From Deltaproteobacteria bacterium (GTDB lineage: Bacteria; Desulfobacterota; DSM-4660; Desulfatiglandales; Desulfatiglandaceae), in the NCBI GenBank assembly GCA_019307645.1, contig JAFDJF010000039.1, forward strand, positions 1 to 9,126: a DNA stretch of 9,126 nt, given 5' to 3'. Numbering within the stretch: the stretch's first letter is position 1; every line of letters starts with the position of its first letter. Positions 1 through 9,126 of the stretch are shown piece after piece. The notes under the pieces are model-generated. The model was not told the origin of the DNA. It ran no database searches and saw nothing but the letters and a program-made list of their open reading frames with translations. The position numbers and the translations under genes were made by a program.

Positions 1-3000
1 GTCCGACTGGTCGTATTTGACACAGATAAAGCTGAGGGCACAAGAAGCATAAGGGATATCAAAGAACAGGAAATTTATTTCGGGACACTCCCCATCATGA
101 CTGGCCGGGGCACATTTATTGTCAACGGAACAGAAAGGGCTGTCGTCAGTCAGCTCCACCGTTCTCCAGGGGTCTTTTTTGACCACGACAAAGGTAAAAC
201 TCATGCCAGCGGAAAACTCCTTTATTCAGCACGCGTTATCCCTCTAAGAGGATCCTGGCTTGACTTTGAGTTTGACCCAAAAGATATTTTGAATGTCCGT
301 ATCGACAGAAGACGCAAATTTCCGATCACCATACTTCTCAAAGCCCTTGGGTACTCGACCCGGGAGCTTCTGCGTATGTTTTATGAAACAGAAATCATTA
401 GGGTCGAGAAGGATAAATGCTGGAGAGAAGCCAAGAGAGAAAACTGGTATCAAAAGAAGCTCACAAAAGATGTGGTTAATCCTCAGACAGGAGAAGTCCT
501 GTCCAAAAAGGGGGACAAATACACAAAGCGGCTGGAAAAAGCACTTAAATCGGCCGGCATTGAGCACATCCCCATCGATTTTGAGGATCTGGAGGGACGC
601 GTCATTGCTGATGACCTGATAGATCCTGAAACCGGAGAGATCCTGGTCGAGGGAAATCAGACGCTTACTTCGGAACACATTGACATCGTAAAGGAAAAAG
701 GTTTCAGCGAACTGGAATGCCTGGCCCTTGAAGCTCAGGGGGTAAGCACCCATATCAGGGACACGATGCTCCTGGACAAGATTGGAACCACTGATGAGGC
801 GATCCTTGATATCTACAGAAAAATGAGGCCCAGCAGTCCGCCCACGCAGGAAGTAGCCGAGACCTTTTTCAACAATCTCTTTTTCAATCTCAATACATAC
901 GACCTTTCAAAAGTGGGCCGACTGAAATTGAACTACCGGCTCGGCCTTGATGTCTCCCTTGATCAGCGAACCCTCAGAAAGGATGATATCATTAAAACCG
1001 TAAGGGAACTTATCCGGCTGAAAAGCACGGAGGCCTTGGTCGATGATATTGACAATCTCGGGAACCGTCGCGTAAGGGCCGTTGGTGAACTTCTCGAAAA
1101 TCAGTACAGGATAGGGCTTGTCAGGATGGAAAGGGCCATCAAGGAAAGAATGAGCCTTCAGGAAGTGGAAACTTTGATGCCCCATGATTTGATTAATTCC
1201 AAGCCTGTATCGGCTATTTGCAGAGAATTTTTCGGGACAAGCCAACTTTCCCAATTCATGGATCAGACCAATCCGTTGTCTGAAGTCACACATAAACGAA
1301 GGCTGAGTGCGTTAGGTCCAGGCGGTTTGACAAGGGAAAGGGCCGGATTTGAGGTCCGGGACGTTCACCCGACACACTACGGCAGGATCTGCCCCATTGA
1401 GACTCCGGAAGGGCCGAATATCGGACTAATCGTATCATTGAGCACCTATGCAAGGGTAAACGAATTTGGTTTTATCGAGACGCCATACAGACGTGTTGAA
1501 AACGGTATAGCAACAGGCGAAATTGAATACCTGTCTGCGCTTGATGAAGGTGACGATCCCATTGCCCAGGCAAACGCCCCTTTGGACAAAGACGGCAGTT
1601 TTATCAGAGATGAAGCTGCGGTGCGAGTAAAGGGAGAGGCCGGAAAGGCCCCTGTTCAGGATGTGAAATATATGGATGTATCACCCAACCAGCTTGTAAG
1701 CGTTTCATCCTCCCTTATTCCGTTCCTGGAACATGACGATGCCAACAGGGCCTTGATGGGATCAAACATGATGCGTCAGGCCGTCCCTCTTTTGAAGCCA
1801 AAGGCGCCTTTAATCGGCACCGGGATAGAAAGTGTCATCGCACGGGATTCCGGTGTCTCTGTCATTGCCAGGAAGGGGGGCGTTGTAGAGGATGTGGATG
1901 CCTCCCGTATAGTGGTCAAATCTGAAGGCGGTCCGGATGGTGAACCGGCGGTCGAGATTTACCGATTGGCCAAGTTCAGAAAGTCAAACCAGAACAGCTG
2001 TTATTCCCAGAAACCTATTATAAAAGTGGGGAAAACCGTCAAGAAAGGTCAAATCATTGCTGACGGGCCCGCCATTGAGCTTGGGGAGCTGGCATTGGGC
2101 CAGAACGTAATGGTCGCTTTCATGTCCTGGGGCGGGTATAACTTTGAAGACTCCATTCTCATGAGTTCGAGGGTCGTGAAAGATGATATCTACACGTCCT
2201 TCCATATAGAAATGTTTGAAGTCGTTGCAAGAGACACAAAGCTGGGCAAAGAAGAGATCACCAGGGATATTCCGAATGTGGGAGAAGAGGCGCTGAAAAA
2301 CCTGGATGAAAGCGGTATCATTATGATCGGGGCGGAAATAAAGCCGGCTGATGTTCTGGTTGGGAAGATAACCCCGAAAGGCGAAACCCAGCTTTCTCCG
2401 GAAGAAAAACTTCTGCGGGCCATATTCGGAGACAAGGCAGGAGACATTAAGGATACTTCCCTGAGAGCTCCATCCGGTGTTCACGGCACTGTGGTTGATG
2501 CCAAGGTATTCTCGAGAAGAGGCGTCGAAAAAGACAAGCGCAGCCTTGAGATTGAAAAAGAAGAAGTGGAACGGCTCGAGACAGACCTGCGAGACCAGGT
2601 GAATATTATCGGCGAAATGATGAAGGATGCGCTGAAGGAGATCCTCATCGGGAAAAAGCTGAAAACCGATCTGTATAATAAGGACTCCGGAGATGTCCTG
2701 GTGCCTGCAGACAAAAAAATAACATCGGAACATATCAATCAGACCCCAATTGAGGGCTGGTCCGGCGCAGACCTGAAGGCCTCCATGGACGAAATAGAAA
2801 AACTGGAATCAATCATTGAAAGTTATTCCACCAAGATAGCTTATTACACCAAGCAATTTGATGACAAGGTAGAAGCATTGACTTCAGGCGATGATCTGGC
2901 CCCCGGTGTCATCAAGATGGTAAAAGTCTGCATCGCTGTAAAACGTAAATTGTCCGTGGGAGACAAGATGGCAGGTCGCCATGGAAACAAAGGAGTCTTA

Positions 3001-3801
3001 TCTGTAATTCTTCCGGTTGAAGACATGCCTTATTTTGCTGATGGGACACCGGTTGATGTTGTCCTGAACCCCCTTGGGGTACCCTCAAGAATGAATGTTG
3101 GACAGATCTTGGAGACCCATTTGGGCTGGGCCTCAGTTGAACTTGGAAAACAGATCGGCGAACTGGTGAATAAAATGCAAAACATCAAAGAGTTGAAGCA
3201 GAAGTTCAAATCGTTGTTTTCAGAACAGCAATATGAAAGGACCTTTGCACGGATGTCTGATGAAGAGCTGAAGGAAAACGCCAAGCTGTTTACTTCCGGA
3301 TTGCCCATGGCTTCACCTGTTTTCGACGGCGCAGAAGAAGATGAAATAAAATGGTGCCTGGAACAAGCCGGATTACCGACAACGGCCCAGACAACGCTTT
3401 ATGACGGCAGGACAGGCGAACCGTTCGATCAGCAGATCACCGTGGGCATTATGTACGTGATGAAACTCCACCATCTGGTGGATGACAAGATCCACGCACG
3501 TTCCATCGGGCCGTATTCCCTCGTGACTCAGCAGCCCCTTGGCGGTAAAGCCCAGTTCGGTGGTCAGAGGCTGGGAGAAATGGAGGTATGGGCCATGGAG
3601 GCCTACGGTGCCGCCTATACGCTTCAGGAGTTTCTAACAGTCAAATCGGATGATGTGGCCGGCAGGACCCGGATGTATGAAAAGATCGTCAAGGGAAATA
3701 ATGTTCTTGAACCCGGACTTCCGGAATCCTTTAAAGTGCTTGTAAAAGAATTGCAGAGTCTTGGACTGGAGATTCAGCTTTTTGAAGATAGCCAGCAGTA
3801 G
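1..3801 (+). CDS. rpoB: DNA-directed RNA polymerase subunit beta, 5'-partial
   Basis: Beta subunit of RNA polymerase, which with beta' forms the active-site cleft. The frame is open from base 1, and codons 2 onward ([12 protein letters not shown]...) align with E. coli RpoB from about residue 101. About 99 N-terminal residues therefore lie upstream, and the ATG at 97 is internal (IMTGRGTF, E. coli M130). 1266 residues are visible, suggesting a full length near 1365. In order (residues of the visible part): lobe with an SI1-type insertion (about 127-265); rifampicin region with [17 protein letters not shown] and [13 protein letters not shown] (nt 1234-1314) and [12 protein letters not shown] (to nt 1431); catalytic-region GGYNFEDS with E716/D717 (E. 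coli E813/D814); charged coiled-coil SI2-type insertion (about 841-965); [12 protein letters not shown] with K989 and K997 (E. coli K1065/K1073); H1165 (E. coli H1237); C-terminal clamp [21 protein letters not shown]. Rifampicin-contact residues match the sensitive type. It ends in TAG, and rpoC follows in the same operon. Confidence 0.99.
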   Translation, partial: VRLVVFDTDKAEGTRSIRDIKEQEIYFGTLPIMTGRGTFIVNGTERAVVSQLHRSPGVFFDHDKGKTHASGKLLYSARVIPLRGSWLDFEFDPKDILNVRIDRRRKFPITILLKALGYSTRELLRMFYETEIIRVEKDKCWREAKRENWYQKKLTKDVVNPQTGEVLSKKGDKYTKRLEKALKSAGIEHIPIDFEDLEGRVIADDLIDPETGEILVEGNQTLTSEHIDIVKEKGFSELECLALEAQGVSTHIRDTMLLDKIGTTDEAILDIYRKMRPSSPPTQEVAETFFNNLFFNLNTYDLSKVGRLKLNYRLGLDVSLDQRTLRKDDIIKTVRELIRLKSTEALVDDIDNLGNRRVRAVGELLENQYRIGLVRMERAIKERMSLQEVETLMPHDLINSKPVSAICREFFGTSQLSQFMDQTNPLSEVTHKRRLSALGPGGLTRERAGFEVRDVHPTHYGRICPIETPEGPNIGLIVSLSTYARVNEFGFIETPYRRVENGIATGEIEYLSALDEGDDPIAQANAPLDKDGSFIRDEAAVRVKGEAGKAPVQDVKYMDVSPNQLVSVSSSLIPFLEHDDANRALMGSNMMRQAVPLLKPKAPLIGTGIESVIARDSGVSVIARKGGVVEDVDASRIVVKSEGGPDGEPAVEIYRLAKFRKSNQNSCYSQKPIIKVGKTVKKGQIIADGPAIELGELALGQNVMVAFMSWGGYNFEDSILMSSRVVKDDIYTSFHIEMFEVVARDTKLGKEEITRDIPNVGEEALKNLDESGIIMIGAEIKPADVLVGKITPKGETQLSPEEKLLRAIFGDKAGDIKDTSLRAPSGVHGTVVDAKVFSRRGVEKDKRSLEIEKEEVERLETDLRDQVNIIGEMMKDALKEILIGKKLKTDLYNKDSGDVLVPADKKITSEHINQTPIEGWSGADLKASMDEIEKLESIIESYSTKIAYYTKQFDDKVEALTSGDDLAPGVIKMVKVCIAVKRKLSVGDKMAGRHGNKGVLSVILPVEDMPYFADGTPVDVVLNPLGVPSRMNVGQILETHLGWASVELGKQIGELVNKMQNIKELKQKFKSLFSEQQYERTFARMSDEELKENAKLFTSGLPMASPVFDGAEEDEIKWCLEQAGLPTTAQTTLYDGRTGEPFDQQITVGIMYVMKLHHLVDDKIHARSIGPYSLVTQQPLGGKAQFGGQRLGEMEVWAMEAYGAAYTLQEFLTVKSDDVAGRTRMYEKIVKGNNVLEPGLPESFKVLVKELQSLGLEIQLFEDSQQ

Positions 3802-3830
3802 CTCTGGTTGATTACACTAAACCGCAAAAA

Positions 3831-3836
3831 AAGGAG
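3831..3836 (+). promoter_or_regulatory. Ribosome binding site that decides the rpoC start
   Basis: AAGGAG lies 7 bases upstream of the TTG at 3844, an ordinary Shine-Dalgarno spacing. The other in-frame candidate, TTG at 3808, has only CAGTAGCTCTGG upstream and no purine-rich site. The 3844 start also makes the zinc-finger and catalytic residue numbers equal to those of E. coli RpoC, which supports it independently. Confidence 0.85.
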
Positions 3837-3843
3837 AAAGGCA

Positions 3844-6800
3844 TTGGAAGAATTATACAGCTTCTTTACAAAGCCGAAGGATCCATCGAGCTTCAACGCA
3901 ATCAATATCTCATTGGCATCGCCAACGAAGATCAGAGAGTGGTCATCCGGCGAGGTTAAAAAACCTGAAACCATTAATTACAGGACCTTTAAACCTGAAA
4001 AAGACGGCCTCTTCTGTTCAAAGATTTTCGGTCCCATAAAGGACTATGAGTGCAATTGCGGCAAATACAAACGTATGAAACACAGGGGCATTGTATGCGA
4101 GAAATGCGGTGTGGAAGTGATTCAGTCCAAAGTTCGACGCGAACGGATGGGTCATATTCAACTCGCTGCGCCCGTGGCCCATATCTGGTTTATGAGGTGC
4201 CTCCCCTCAAAGGCAGGACATCTCCTGGATCTGACTTTAAAAACCCTGGATCGTGTTATCTATTTTGAGTCTTATATTATTATTGATCCCAAGGACACCC
4301 CTCTTGTGAAAGGCACACTGCTGAATGATGAACAACTGCAGCAGGCAAGAGAAGACTATGGTGACCGCTTCGAAGCGGGTATCGGTGCCGAAGCGGTCAG
4401 GCGGATGCTGGAGGAAATTGACCTGGATGAGCTTTCTAAAACCCTCAGGGTTGAGATGCATTCAACCAAATCCGTCGCCAAACAGAAAAAGCTGGCCAAG
4501 CGCCTGAAAATCATCGATGCCTTCAGAGGGTCAAGCAATGAACCGGCGTGGATAATCCTGGACGTAGTCCCGGTGTTGCCGCCAGATCTCAGGCCCCTCG
4601 TCCCTCTTGACGGAGGCCGATTTGCCACTTCAGACTTGAACGACCTTTACAGGCGGGTCATCAATAGAAACAACCGGTTGAAAAGGCTGCTGGATCTGAA
4701 TGCGCCGGACATCATCATAAGAAATGAAAAAAGGATGCTCCAGGAGGCAGTGGATGTCCTTTTTGATAATGGAAGAAGGGGTAAAGTCGTTACAGGCCCC
4801 AACAAAAGGCCTTTCAAATCTTTGAGTGACATGCTGAAAGGCAAACAGGGGCGATTCCGTCAAAATTTGCTCGGGAAACGAGTGGACTATTCCGGCCGCT
4901 CGGTCATTGTCGTTGGCCCGGATCTTCGTCTTCACCAATGCGGGCTTCCGAAAAAGATGGCGTTGGAACTCTTTAAGCCTTTCATTTACAACAAGCTGGA
5001 TGAAAAGGGCCTTGTCACGACAATCAAGAGTGCGAAAAAAATGGTGGAAAGAGAAGAATCCGCTGTCTTTGATGCCCTTGATGAAGTTGTCAAAGAATAC
5101 TGTATCCTTTTGAACAGGGCACCTACCCTGCACAGACTGGGGATACAGGCCTTCGAACCTATCCTCATCGAGGGAAAAGCCATCCAGCTTCATCCCCTGG
5201 TGTGTACCGCCTTTAATGCCGACTTTGACGGTGACCAGATGGCGGTCCATGTGCCGTTGTCCATCGAAGCCCAGATAGAGTGCAGGGTCCTGATGATGTC
5301 CACCAACAATATTCTTTCACCTGCAAACGGGGATCCCATCATTGTTCCGAGCCAGGACATTGTTCTGGGAATCTACTACATGACTCGGGAAAAACCATTT
5401 TGCAAGGGAGAAGGAAAGGTTTTTTCCAGCCCGAAAGAAGTAAGGATGGCTTATGATGCAAAAGAGCTTGACCTGCATGCATCAATAAAGGTCCGGCTAA
5501 ACGGAAAAATTTATGACACGACCACAGGCCGAGTACTTCTGTATGAAATCCTGCCCGAATCGCTTCCCTTTGACCTGATGAACAAAACCATGACAAAAAA
5601 GGAACTTCGTTCACTGGTTAACGAATCCTATCGCACGGTAGGCATCAAATCCACAGTTATCCTGGCAGACAGGCTGAAAGATATCGGCTACAAATATGCA
5701 ACTCTTTCAGGGATGTCCATTGCAATAAAGGACATGCAGATTCCCTCCAAAAAAGAAAAAATCATTGAACTGGCCGAAAATGAAGTTAAAAAGATCGATG
5801 ATCAATACACCAGCGGATTGATCACCGAAGGTGAGAAATATAATAAAGTGGTTGATATTTGGGCTCAATCTACTGAAACCGTGTCGTCGGAAATGATGAA
5901 GGAAATGGCCTTGGATGAAGTGATGGGTCCGGGAAACAAAAAAATGTCTGTCTCCAGTTTCAATCCCATCTATATGATGTCTGATTCCGGCGCGAGGGGA
6001 AGCAAGGATCAGATGAGGCAGTTGGCCGGCATGAGGGGATTGATGGCCAAGCCGTCCGGTGAAATTATCGAAACCCCAATTACGTCAAACTTTCGCGAGG
6101 GCTTAACCGTTCTTCAGTATTTTATCTCTACCCATGGAGCAAGAAAAGGGCTGGCGGATACGGCCCTGAAGACGGCAAACTCGGGCTATCTGACTAGAAG
6201 GCTCGTGGACGTGGCCCAGGACGCGATCATCACTGAAGAAGACTGCGGCACCCTGGACGGTATCTGGGTAGAGCCACTTGTGGAGGGTGGGGAAATCCTT
6301 CAGAGGGTTGGAGACAGGATCCTCGGACGCGTAGCCCTTGAGGATATCAATGACCCCGTGACGGAAGAGCTGCTGATAAAAGCCAATGAGGAAATCGATG
6401 AAGAAAAGGTCATGGCCGTAGAAAATGCCGGCATAGAGAAGGTGAAAATCAGGTCGGTACTGACATGCCAGACAAGAAGCGGTATCTGCAGGAATTGCTA
6501 TGGCCGGGACCTTGCTCATGGACATCATGTAAATATTGGGGAAGCCGTCGGTGTCATTGCCGCGCAGTCGATAGGCGAACCCGGAACCCAGTTGACCATG
6601 AGAACGTTTCACATCGGCGGCACTGCGAGCAAGAGGGTGGAACAGTCCACGATTCAACCCATAAACGAAGGCACTGTTAAGTTTATCAGCCTGAAAACAG
6701 TTGAAAACAAAGACGGAAACCTCATTGTCATGAACCGAAACGGTGAAATTGCAATTCTGGGCAGAGGCGGAAGGGAAGTTGAGAAATATCCCATTCAATA

Positions 6801-7917
6801 CGGCGCCACATTAAAAGCCCGAGACGGGGAGAAAGTAAAGCCCCGTCAGATCATGGCAGAATGGGATCCATTTACGATACCCATCATAACAGAGGTTGCC
6901 GGCGCTATTAAATTCGGTGATGTCACCGAAGGCCGTACCATGAAGGAAAAAAGAGACCAGGTCACAGGAAAAATCAGCAGAATGATTGTTGAGACCGGTG
7001 ACATTGAAAGCCGCCCCCGGATTTCTGTCAAAGACAACAGTGGTCAAACCGCCGGCCTGCCGGGAAGCAAAACGGCCAAGGCCCGCTACCATCTGCCCGT
7101 CGGCGCAATCATCATGGTCAACGAGGGAGAGGAGATAGGGGCGGGTGCCGTTTTGGCCAAAATCCCGCGGGAAACAACAAAAACAAAAGACATTACCGGA
7201 GGTCTACCGCGGGTTGCGGAGCTGTTTGAAGTGAGGAAGCCGAAAGAAACAGCCATAATCAGTGAGATAGATGGTTCTGTTTCCTTTGGAAAATACACAA
7301 AAGGAAAAAGGAAAATGACCATTACTCCGGAGGTGGGTGACCCGGTAACGTATCTTGTGCCCAGGGGGAAACATGTCAGTGTCCTGGAAGGGGACTATGT
7401 CAGGGCAGGTGAAGCCCTGATGGATGGTTCTGCCGATCCCCATGACATACTGAAGATCAGAGGCCTTGAGGAACTGGCCAGATACCTGGTAGATGAGGTT
7501 CAGGAAGTATACCGACTCCAGGGCGTAAAGATTAACGACAAGCATATTGAAGTTATTGTGCGACAGATGCTGCGACAGGTAAGCGTCCTCGACCCGGGCG
7601 ATTCAAATTTTCTGATAGCCGAGCCTGTTGAAAAGTGGCGTTTTGAAGAGACAAACAAAAAAATCATTGAAAAGGGTAAAAAACCTGCAACTGCAGAGCC
7701 CCTGCTGCTGGGAATAACAAAGGCCTCGCTAAGCACGGAAAGTTTTATATCAGCGGCGTCTTTCCAGGAAACAACCAAGGTCCTGTCTGATGCCTCTGTG
7801 GCAGGGAAAACGGACTACTTGAGGGGCCTGAAGGAAAATGTGATTATGGGCCGTTTGGTTCCTGCCGGCACTGGCGTAAGGACCTACAGAGATGTGGGAA
7901 TAGGTGTTAGCGAATGA
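3844..7917 (+). CDS. rpoC: DNA-directed RNA polymerase subunit beta'
   Basis: Largest RNA polymerase subunit; carries the catalytic magnesium site, bridge helix, trigger loop and clamp. 1357 residues starting [14 protein letters not shown] from TTG, versus 1407 in E. coli, the difference lying largely at the C-terminus. Zinc site 1 is C70, C72, C85, C88. Clamp and template-contact region [21 protein letters not shown]. The metal-binding loop NADFDGDQ gives D460, D462, D464, the same numbers as E. coli. Bridge helix about 758-793 (ending [12 protein letters not shown]). Zinc site 2 is C801, C875, C882, C885. Trigger loop M919, R920, H923 (TMRTFHIGG), interrupted by an SI3-type insertion (about 930-1110) and resuming at [17 protein letters not shown]-terminal motifs [22 protein letters not shown] and [22 protein letters not shown] are intact. 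It begins 42 bases after the rpoB stop, consistent with cotranscription, and ends in TGA. Confidence 0.98.
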   Translation: MEELYSFFTKPKDPSSFNAINISLASPTKIREWSSGEVKKPETINYRTFKPEKDGLFCSKIFGPIKDYECNCGKYKRMKHRGIVCEKCGVEVIQSKVRRERMGHIQLAAPVAHIWFMRCLPSKAGHLLDLTLKTLDRVIYFESYIIIDPKDTPLVKGTLLNDEQLQQAREDYGDRFEAGIGAEAVRRMLEEIDLDELSKTLRVEMHSTKSVAKQKKLAKRLKIIDAFRGSSNEPAWIILDVVPVLPPDLRPLVPLDGGRFATSDLNDLYRRVINRNNRLKRLLDLNAPDIIIRNEKRMLQEAVDVLFDNGRRGKVVTGPNKRPFKSLSDMLKGKQGRFRQNLLGKRVDYSGRSVIVVGPDLRLHQCGLPKKMALELFKPFIYNKLDEKGLVTTIKSAKKMVEREESAVFDALDEVVKEYCILLNRAPTLHRLGIQAFEPILIEGKAIQLHPLVCTAFNADFDGDQMAVHVPLSIEAQIECRVLMMSTNNILSPANGDPIIVPSQDIVLGIYYMTREKPFCKGEGKVFSSPKEVRMAYDAKELDLHASIKVRLNGKIYDTTTGRVLLYEILPESLPFDLMNKTMTKKELRSLVNESYRTVGIKSTVILADRLKDIGYKYATLSGMSIAIKDMQIPSKKEKIIELAENEVKKIDDQYTSGLITEGEKYNKVVDIWAQSTETVSSEMMKEMALDEVMGPGNKKMSVSSFNPIYMMSDSGARGSKDQMRQLAGMRGLMAKPSGEIIETPITSNFREGLTVLQYFISTHGARKGLADTALKTANSGYLTRRLVDVAQDAIITEEDCGTLDGIWVEPLVEGGEILQRVGDRILGRVALEDINDPVTEELLIKANEEIDEEKVMAVENAGIEKVKIRSVLTCQTRSGICRNCYGRDLAHGHHVNIGEAVGVIAAQSIGEPGTQLTMRTFHIGGTASKRVEQSTIQPINEGTVKFISLKTVENKDGNLIVMNRNGEIAILGRGGREVEKYPIQYGATLKARDGEKVKPRQIMAEWDPFTIPIITEVAGAIKFGDVTEGRTMKEKRDQVTGKISRMIVETGDIESRPRISVKDNSGQTAGLPGSKTAKARYHLPVGAIIMVNEGEEIGAGAVLAKIPRETTKTKDITGGLPRVAELFEVRKPKETAIISEIDGSVSFGKYTKGKRKMTITPEVGDPVTYLVPRGKHVSVLEGDYVRAGEALMDGSADPHDILKIRGLEELARYLVDEVQEVYRLQGVKINDKHIEVIVRQMLRQVSVLDPGDSNFLIAEPVEKWRFEETNKKIIEKGKKPATAEPLLLGITKASLSTESFISAASFQETTKVLSDASVAGKTDYLRGLKENVIMGRLVPAGTGVRTYRDVGIGVSE

Positions 7918-7945
7918 TTTTTGTTTGATCTTCGTCGAAAATATC

Positions 7946-7974
7946 TTGACAAATTGATTCATTGAGCATAAAAA
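7946..7974 (+). promoter_or_regulatory. Putative sigma-70-type promoter for rpsL-rpsG
   Basis: A perfect -35 box TTGACA (7946-7951) is followed after 17 bases by TAAAAA (7969-7974), a 4-of-6 match to TATAAT. Transcription would start near 7981, giving a leader of about 70 bases before rpsL. It lies in the only long AT-rich spacer between the polymerase and ribosomal protein genes, which is where an extra promoter would be expected. The weak -10 box keeps this tentative. The whole spacer (7918-8051) holds no gene and no convincing intrinsic terminator, so readthrough from rpoC probably also supplies transcript. Confidence 0.45.
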
Positions 7975-8051
7975 TAGTGGTTTTTGTGATTCTGAAATTT
8001 TGGCACATGCAAAATAAGTTTAGTACCCAGTGAATAGAGCAAGGAGAGTCT

Positions 8052-8429
8052 ATGCCGACTGTTAACCAGCTCATTAGAAAGGGCCGCCGCAAATCCAAGA
8101 AAAAGGCTAAAACACCCGCACTCCAGGGTTGCCCTCAAAAGAGGGGCGTATGCGTCCGGGTGTATACATCAACGCCGAAAAAGCCCAACTCCGCCTTACG
8201 AAAAGTAGCCAGAGTGAGATTGACAAACGGGATCGAGGTGACTTCTTACATCCCCGGTGTGGGCCATAACCTTCAGGAGCACTCAGTTGTTATGATCCGT
8301 GGGGGTCGAGTCAAGGATTTGCCCGGAGTTAGATATCACATCATAAGGGGCACAATGGATACGACCGGTGTGGATGACCGACGGCAGGGCCGATCAAAAT
8401 ATGGGGCCAAAAAACCGAAAACCATCTAG
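8052..8429 (+). CDS. rpsL: 30S ribosomal protein S12
   Basis: S12 lies at the decoding centre of the small subunit and helps monitor codon-anticodon pairing; it is the classic streptomycin-resistance target. The 125-residue product (E. coli 124) starts [14 protein letters not shown] and contains the family signatures CPQKRGVC (27-34), [20 protein letters not shown] (41-60) and [13 protein letters not shown] (84-96). K43 (AAA at 8178) and K88 (AAG at 8313), the main resistance positions, are wild type, so the protein should be of the streptomycin-sensitive kind. D89, the residue methylthiolated by RimO in bacteria that have it, is present. The ATG is preceded by AAGGAG (8041-8046) with a 5-base spacer. 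The gene ends in TAG without a nearby backup stop in frame; rpsG starts 34 bases on. Confidence 0.99.
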   Translation: MPTVNQLIRKGRRKSKKKAKTPALQGCPQKRGVCVRVYTSTPKKPNSALRKVARVRLTNGIEVTSYIPGVGHNLQEHSVVMIRGGRVKDLPGVRYHIIRGTMDTTGVDDRRQGRSKYGAKKPKTI

Positions 8430-8463
8430 CGTTTCATGAATTCTATTTTTCCGGAGAGTCTTT

Positions 8464-8934
8464 ATGCCAAGGAAAAGAGTGGTCACCAAAAGAAACCCGA
8501 TACCTGATCCAAAGTACAATAATGTACTGGCGGCAAAATTTATCAATAATATGATGAAAAAAGGAAAAAAGAGCGTTGCCCAGTCTATTCTTTACAAGTC
8601 GTTTGAAATCGTAGAAGACAAGACAAAAAAAGATCCTTTGGAAATTTTCCAGAAGGCTCTGGAAAATGTTAAACCTGCAGTGGAGGTAAAATCACGGCGG
8701 GTTGGCGGGTCTACTTACCAGGTACCCCAGGAAGTGAGACCGGCCAGAAGACAGGTGCTCAGCATCCGGTGGATTATCAACTTCGCCAGAGCAAGAGGCG
8801 AAAAAACAATGGCTGCCAAGCTTGCGGGTGAAATTATGGATGCTGCAAATGGTAGGGGAGCAACAATAAAGAAGAAGGATGATACGCACAGAATGGCTGA
8901 GGCCAACAAGGCGTTTGCTCACTATCGCTGGTAG
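8464..8934 (+). CDS. rpsG: 30S ribosomal protein S7
   Basis: S7 is a primary 16S rRNA-binding protein that nucleates assembly of the 30S head and contacts the mRNA exit and E-site region. The 156-residue product matches the usual length of the family. It starts [20 protein letters not shown] and holds the signatures [36 protein letters not shown] and [22 protein letters not shown]. It ends [18 protein letters not shown], like S7 proteins lacking the long C-terminal extension of some E. coli strains. The start is supported by GGAGAG (8453-8458) five bases upstream. Its stop TAG is followed two codons later by an in-frame TAA (8938-8940). It would normally be followed by fusA in a str operon, but here tuf comes next. 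Confidence 0.99.
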   Translation: MPRKRVVTKRNPIPDPKYNNVLAAKFINNMMKKGKKSVAQSILYKSFEIVEDKTKKDPLEIFQKALENVKPAVEVKSRRVGGSTYQVPQEVRPARRQVLSIRWIINFARARGEKTMAAKLAGEIMDAANGRGATIKKKDDTHRMAEANKAFAHYRW

Positions 8935-8964
8935 CTTTAATTTTGGAAACAGATAGGCACAGAT

Positions 8965-8985
8965 CGGATTTCATCATGGAGTCCG
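8965..8985 (+). other. Possible RNA hairpin in the rpsG-tuf spacer
   Basis: CGGATTTC (8965-8972) can pair with GGAGTCCG (8978-8985) around a 5-base ATCAT loop: eight consecutive pairs, two of them G-U. No T tract follows, so it is not an ordinary intrinsic terminator. It could be an RNA processing or protein-binding site, or chance; no conservation evidence is available here. Confidence 0.35.
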
Positions 8986-8992
8986 TAGTCTA

Positions 8993-9126
<134 letters not shown>

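Noticed and set aside
97..99. ATG as the start of rpoB
   Set aside because: Codons 1-32 in the same frame encode conserved RpoB sequence ([14 protein letters not shown]), so this Met is internal and the gene begins outside the window.
1984..2733. Long open frame of 249 codons on the minus strand within rpoB
   Set aside because: It lies opposite strongly conserved beta-subunit sequence, shows no recognisable domain or ribosome binding site, and is most simply a by-product of codon bias on the coding strand. Other antisense frames in the window were rejected for the same reason.
3808..3843. TTG at 3808 as the rpoC start
   Set aside because: There is no Shine-Dalgarno sequence upstream, the extra 12 residues do not look like RpoC, and the AAGGAG at 3831 points to 3844.
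7882..7922. Possible intrinsic terminator at the end of rpoC
   Set aside because: Two weak 5-base-pair stems (ACCTA/TAGGT or CCTAC/GTGGG) are possible, but the TTTTT run at 7918-7922 is more than 10 bases beyond either of them. Terminator geometry is not met.
8001..8015. TGGCAC resembling a sigma-54 -24 element upstream of rpsL
   Set aside because: The required GC of the -12 element at the fixed spacing is absent (AT at 8014-8015).
8949..8964. Direct repeat ACAGAT (8949-8954 and 8959-8964)
   Set aside because: Only six bases, two copies; too short to distinguish from chance.

Overview
The window is one stretch of the conserved transcription/translation core of a bacterial chromosome, all on the + strand: rpoB (5'-truncated by the window edge), rpoC, rpsL, rpsG and the first 31 codons of tuf. 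The proteins look proteobacterial in the broad sense. Both large RNA polymerase subunits carry the lineage-specific insertions known from E. coli (positions of beta SI1 and SI2, and the beta' SI3 insert in the trigger loop). The RpoC N-terminus and the rpoB-rpoC-rpsL-rpsG order fit a Desulfobacterota (former Deltaproteobacteria) genome best. That placement is family-level recognition, not a computed phylogeny.

Layout. Positions 1-3801 encode the RNA polymerase beta subunit, lacking about 99 N-terminal residues. After a 42-base gap with a good Shine-Dalgarno sequence, rpoC runs 3844-7917 from a TTG start. A 134-base spacer (7918-8051) has no convincing terminator but holds a perfect TTGACA -35 box with a weaker -10 box, so the ribosomal genes probably have their own promoter in addition to readthrough from rpoBC. 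rpsL (8052-8429) and rpsG (8464-8934) follow with a 34-base gap. A 98-base leader with two possible RNA hairpins precedes tuf (9033 onward), which leaves the window.

The genes work together: beta and beta' form the RNA polymerase active centre, S12 and S7 belong to the 30S decoding centre and head, and EF-Tu delivers aminoacyl-tRNA. All catalytic, zinc-binding and drug-contact residues I could check are intact, and no gene appears broken.

I see no new biological system, mobile element, CRISPR array, tRNA or rRNA. The points worth a second look are modest. fusA is absent from its usual place between rpsG and tuf. The tuf Shine-Dalgarno sequence may be sequestered in a hairpin. rpoB and rpoC share one reading frame separated by a single TAG. 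Three of the four visible stop codons are TAG.
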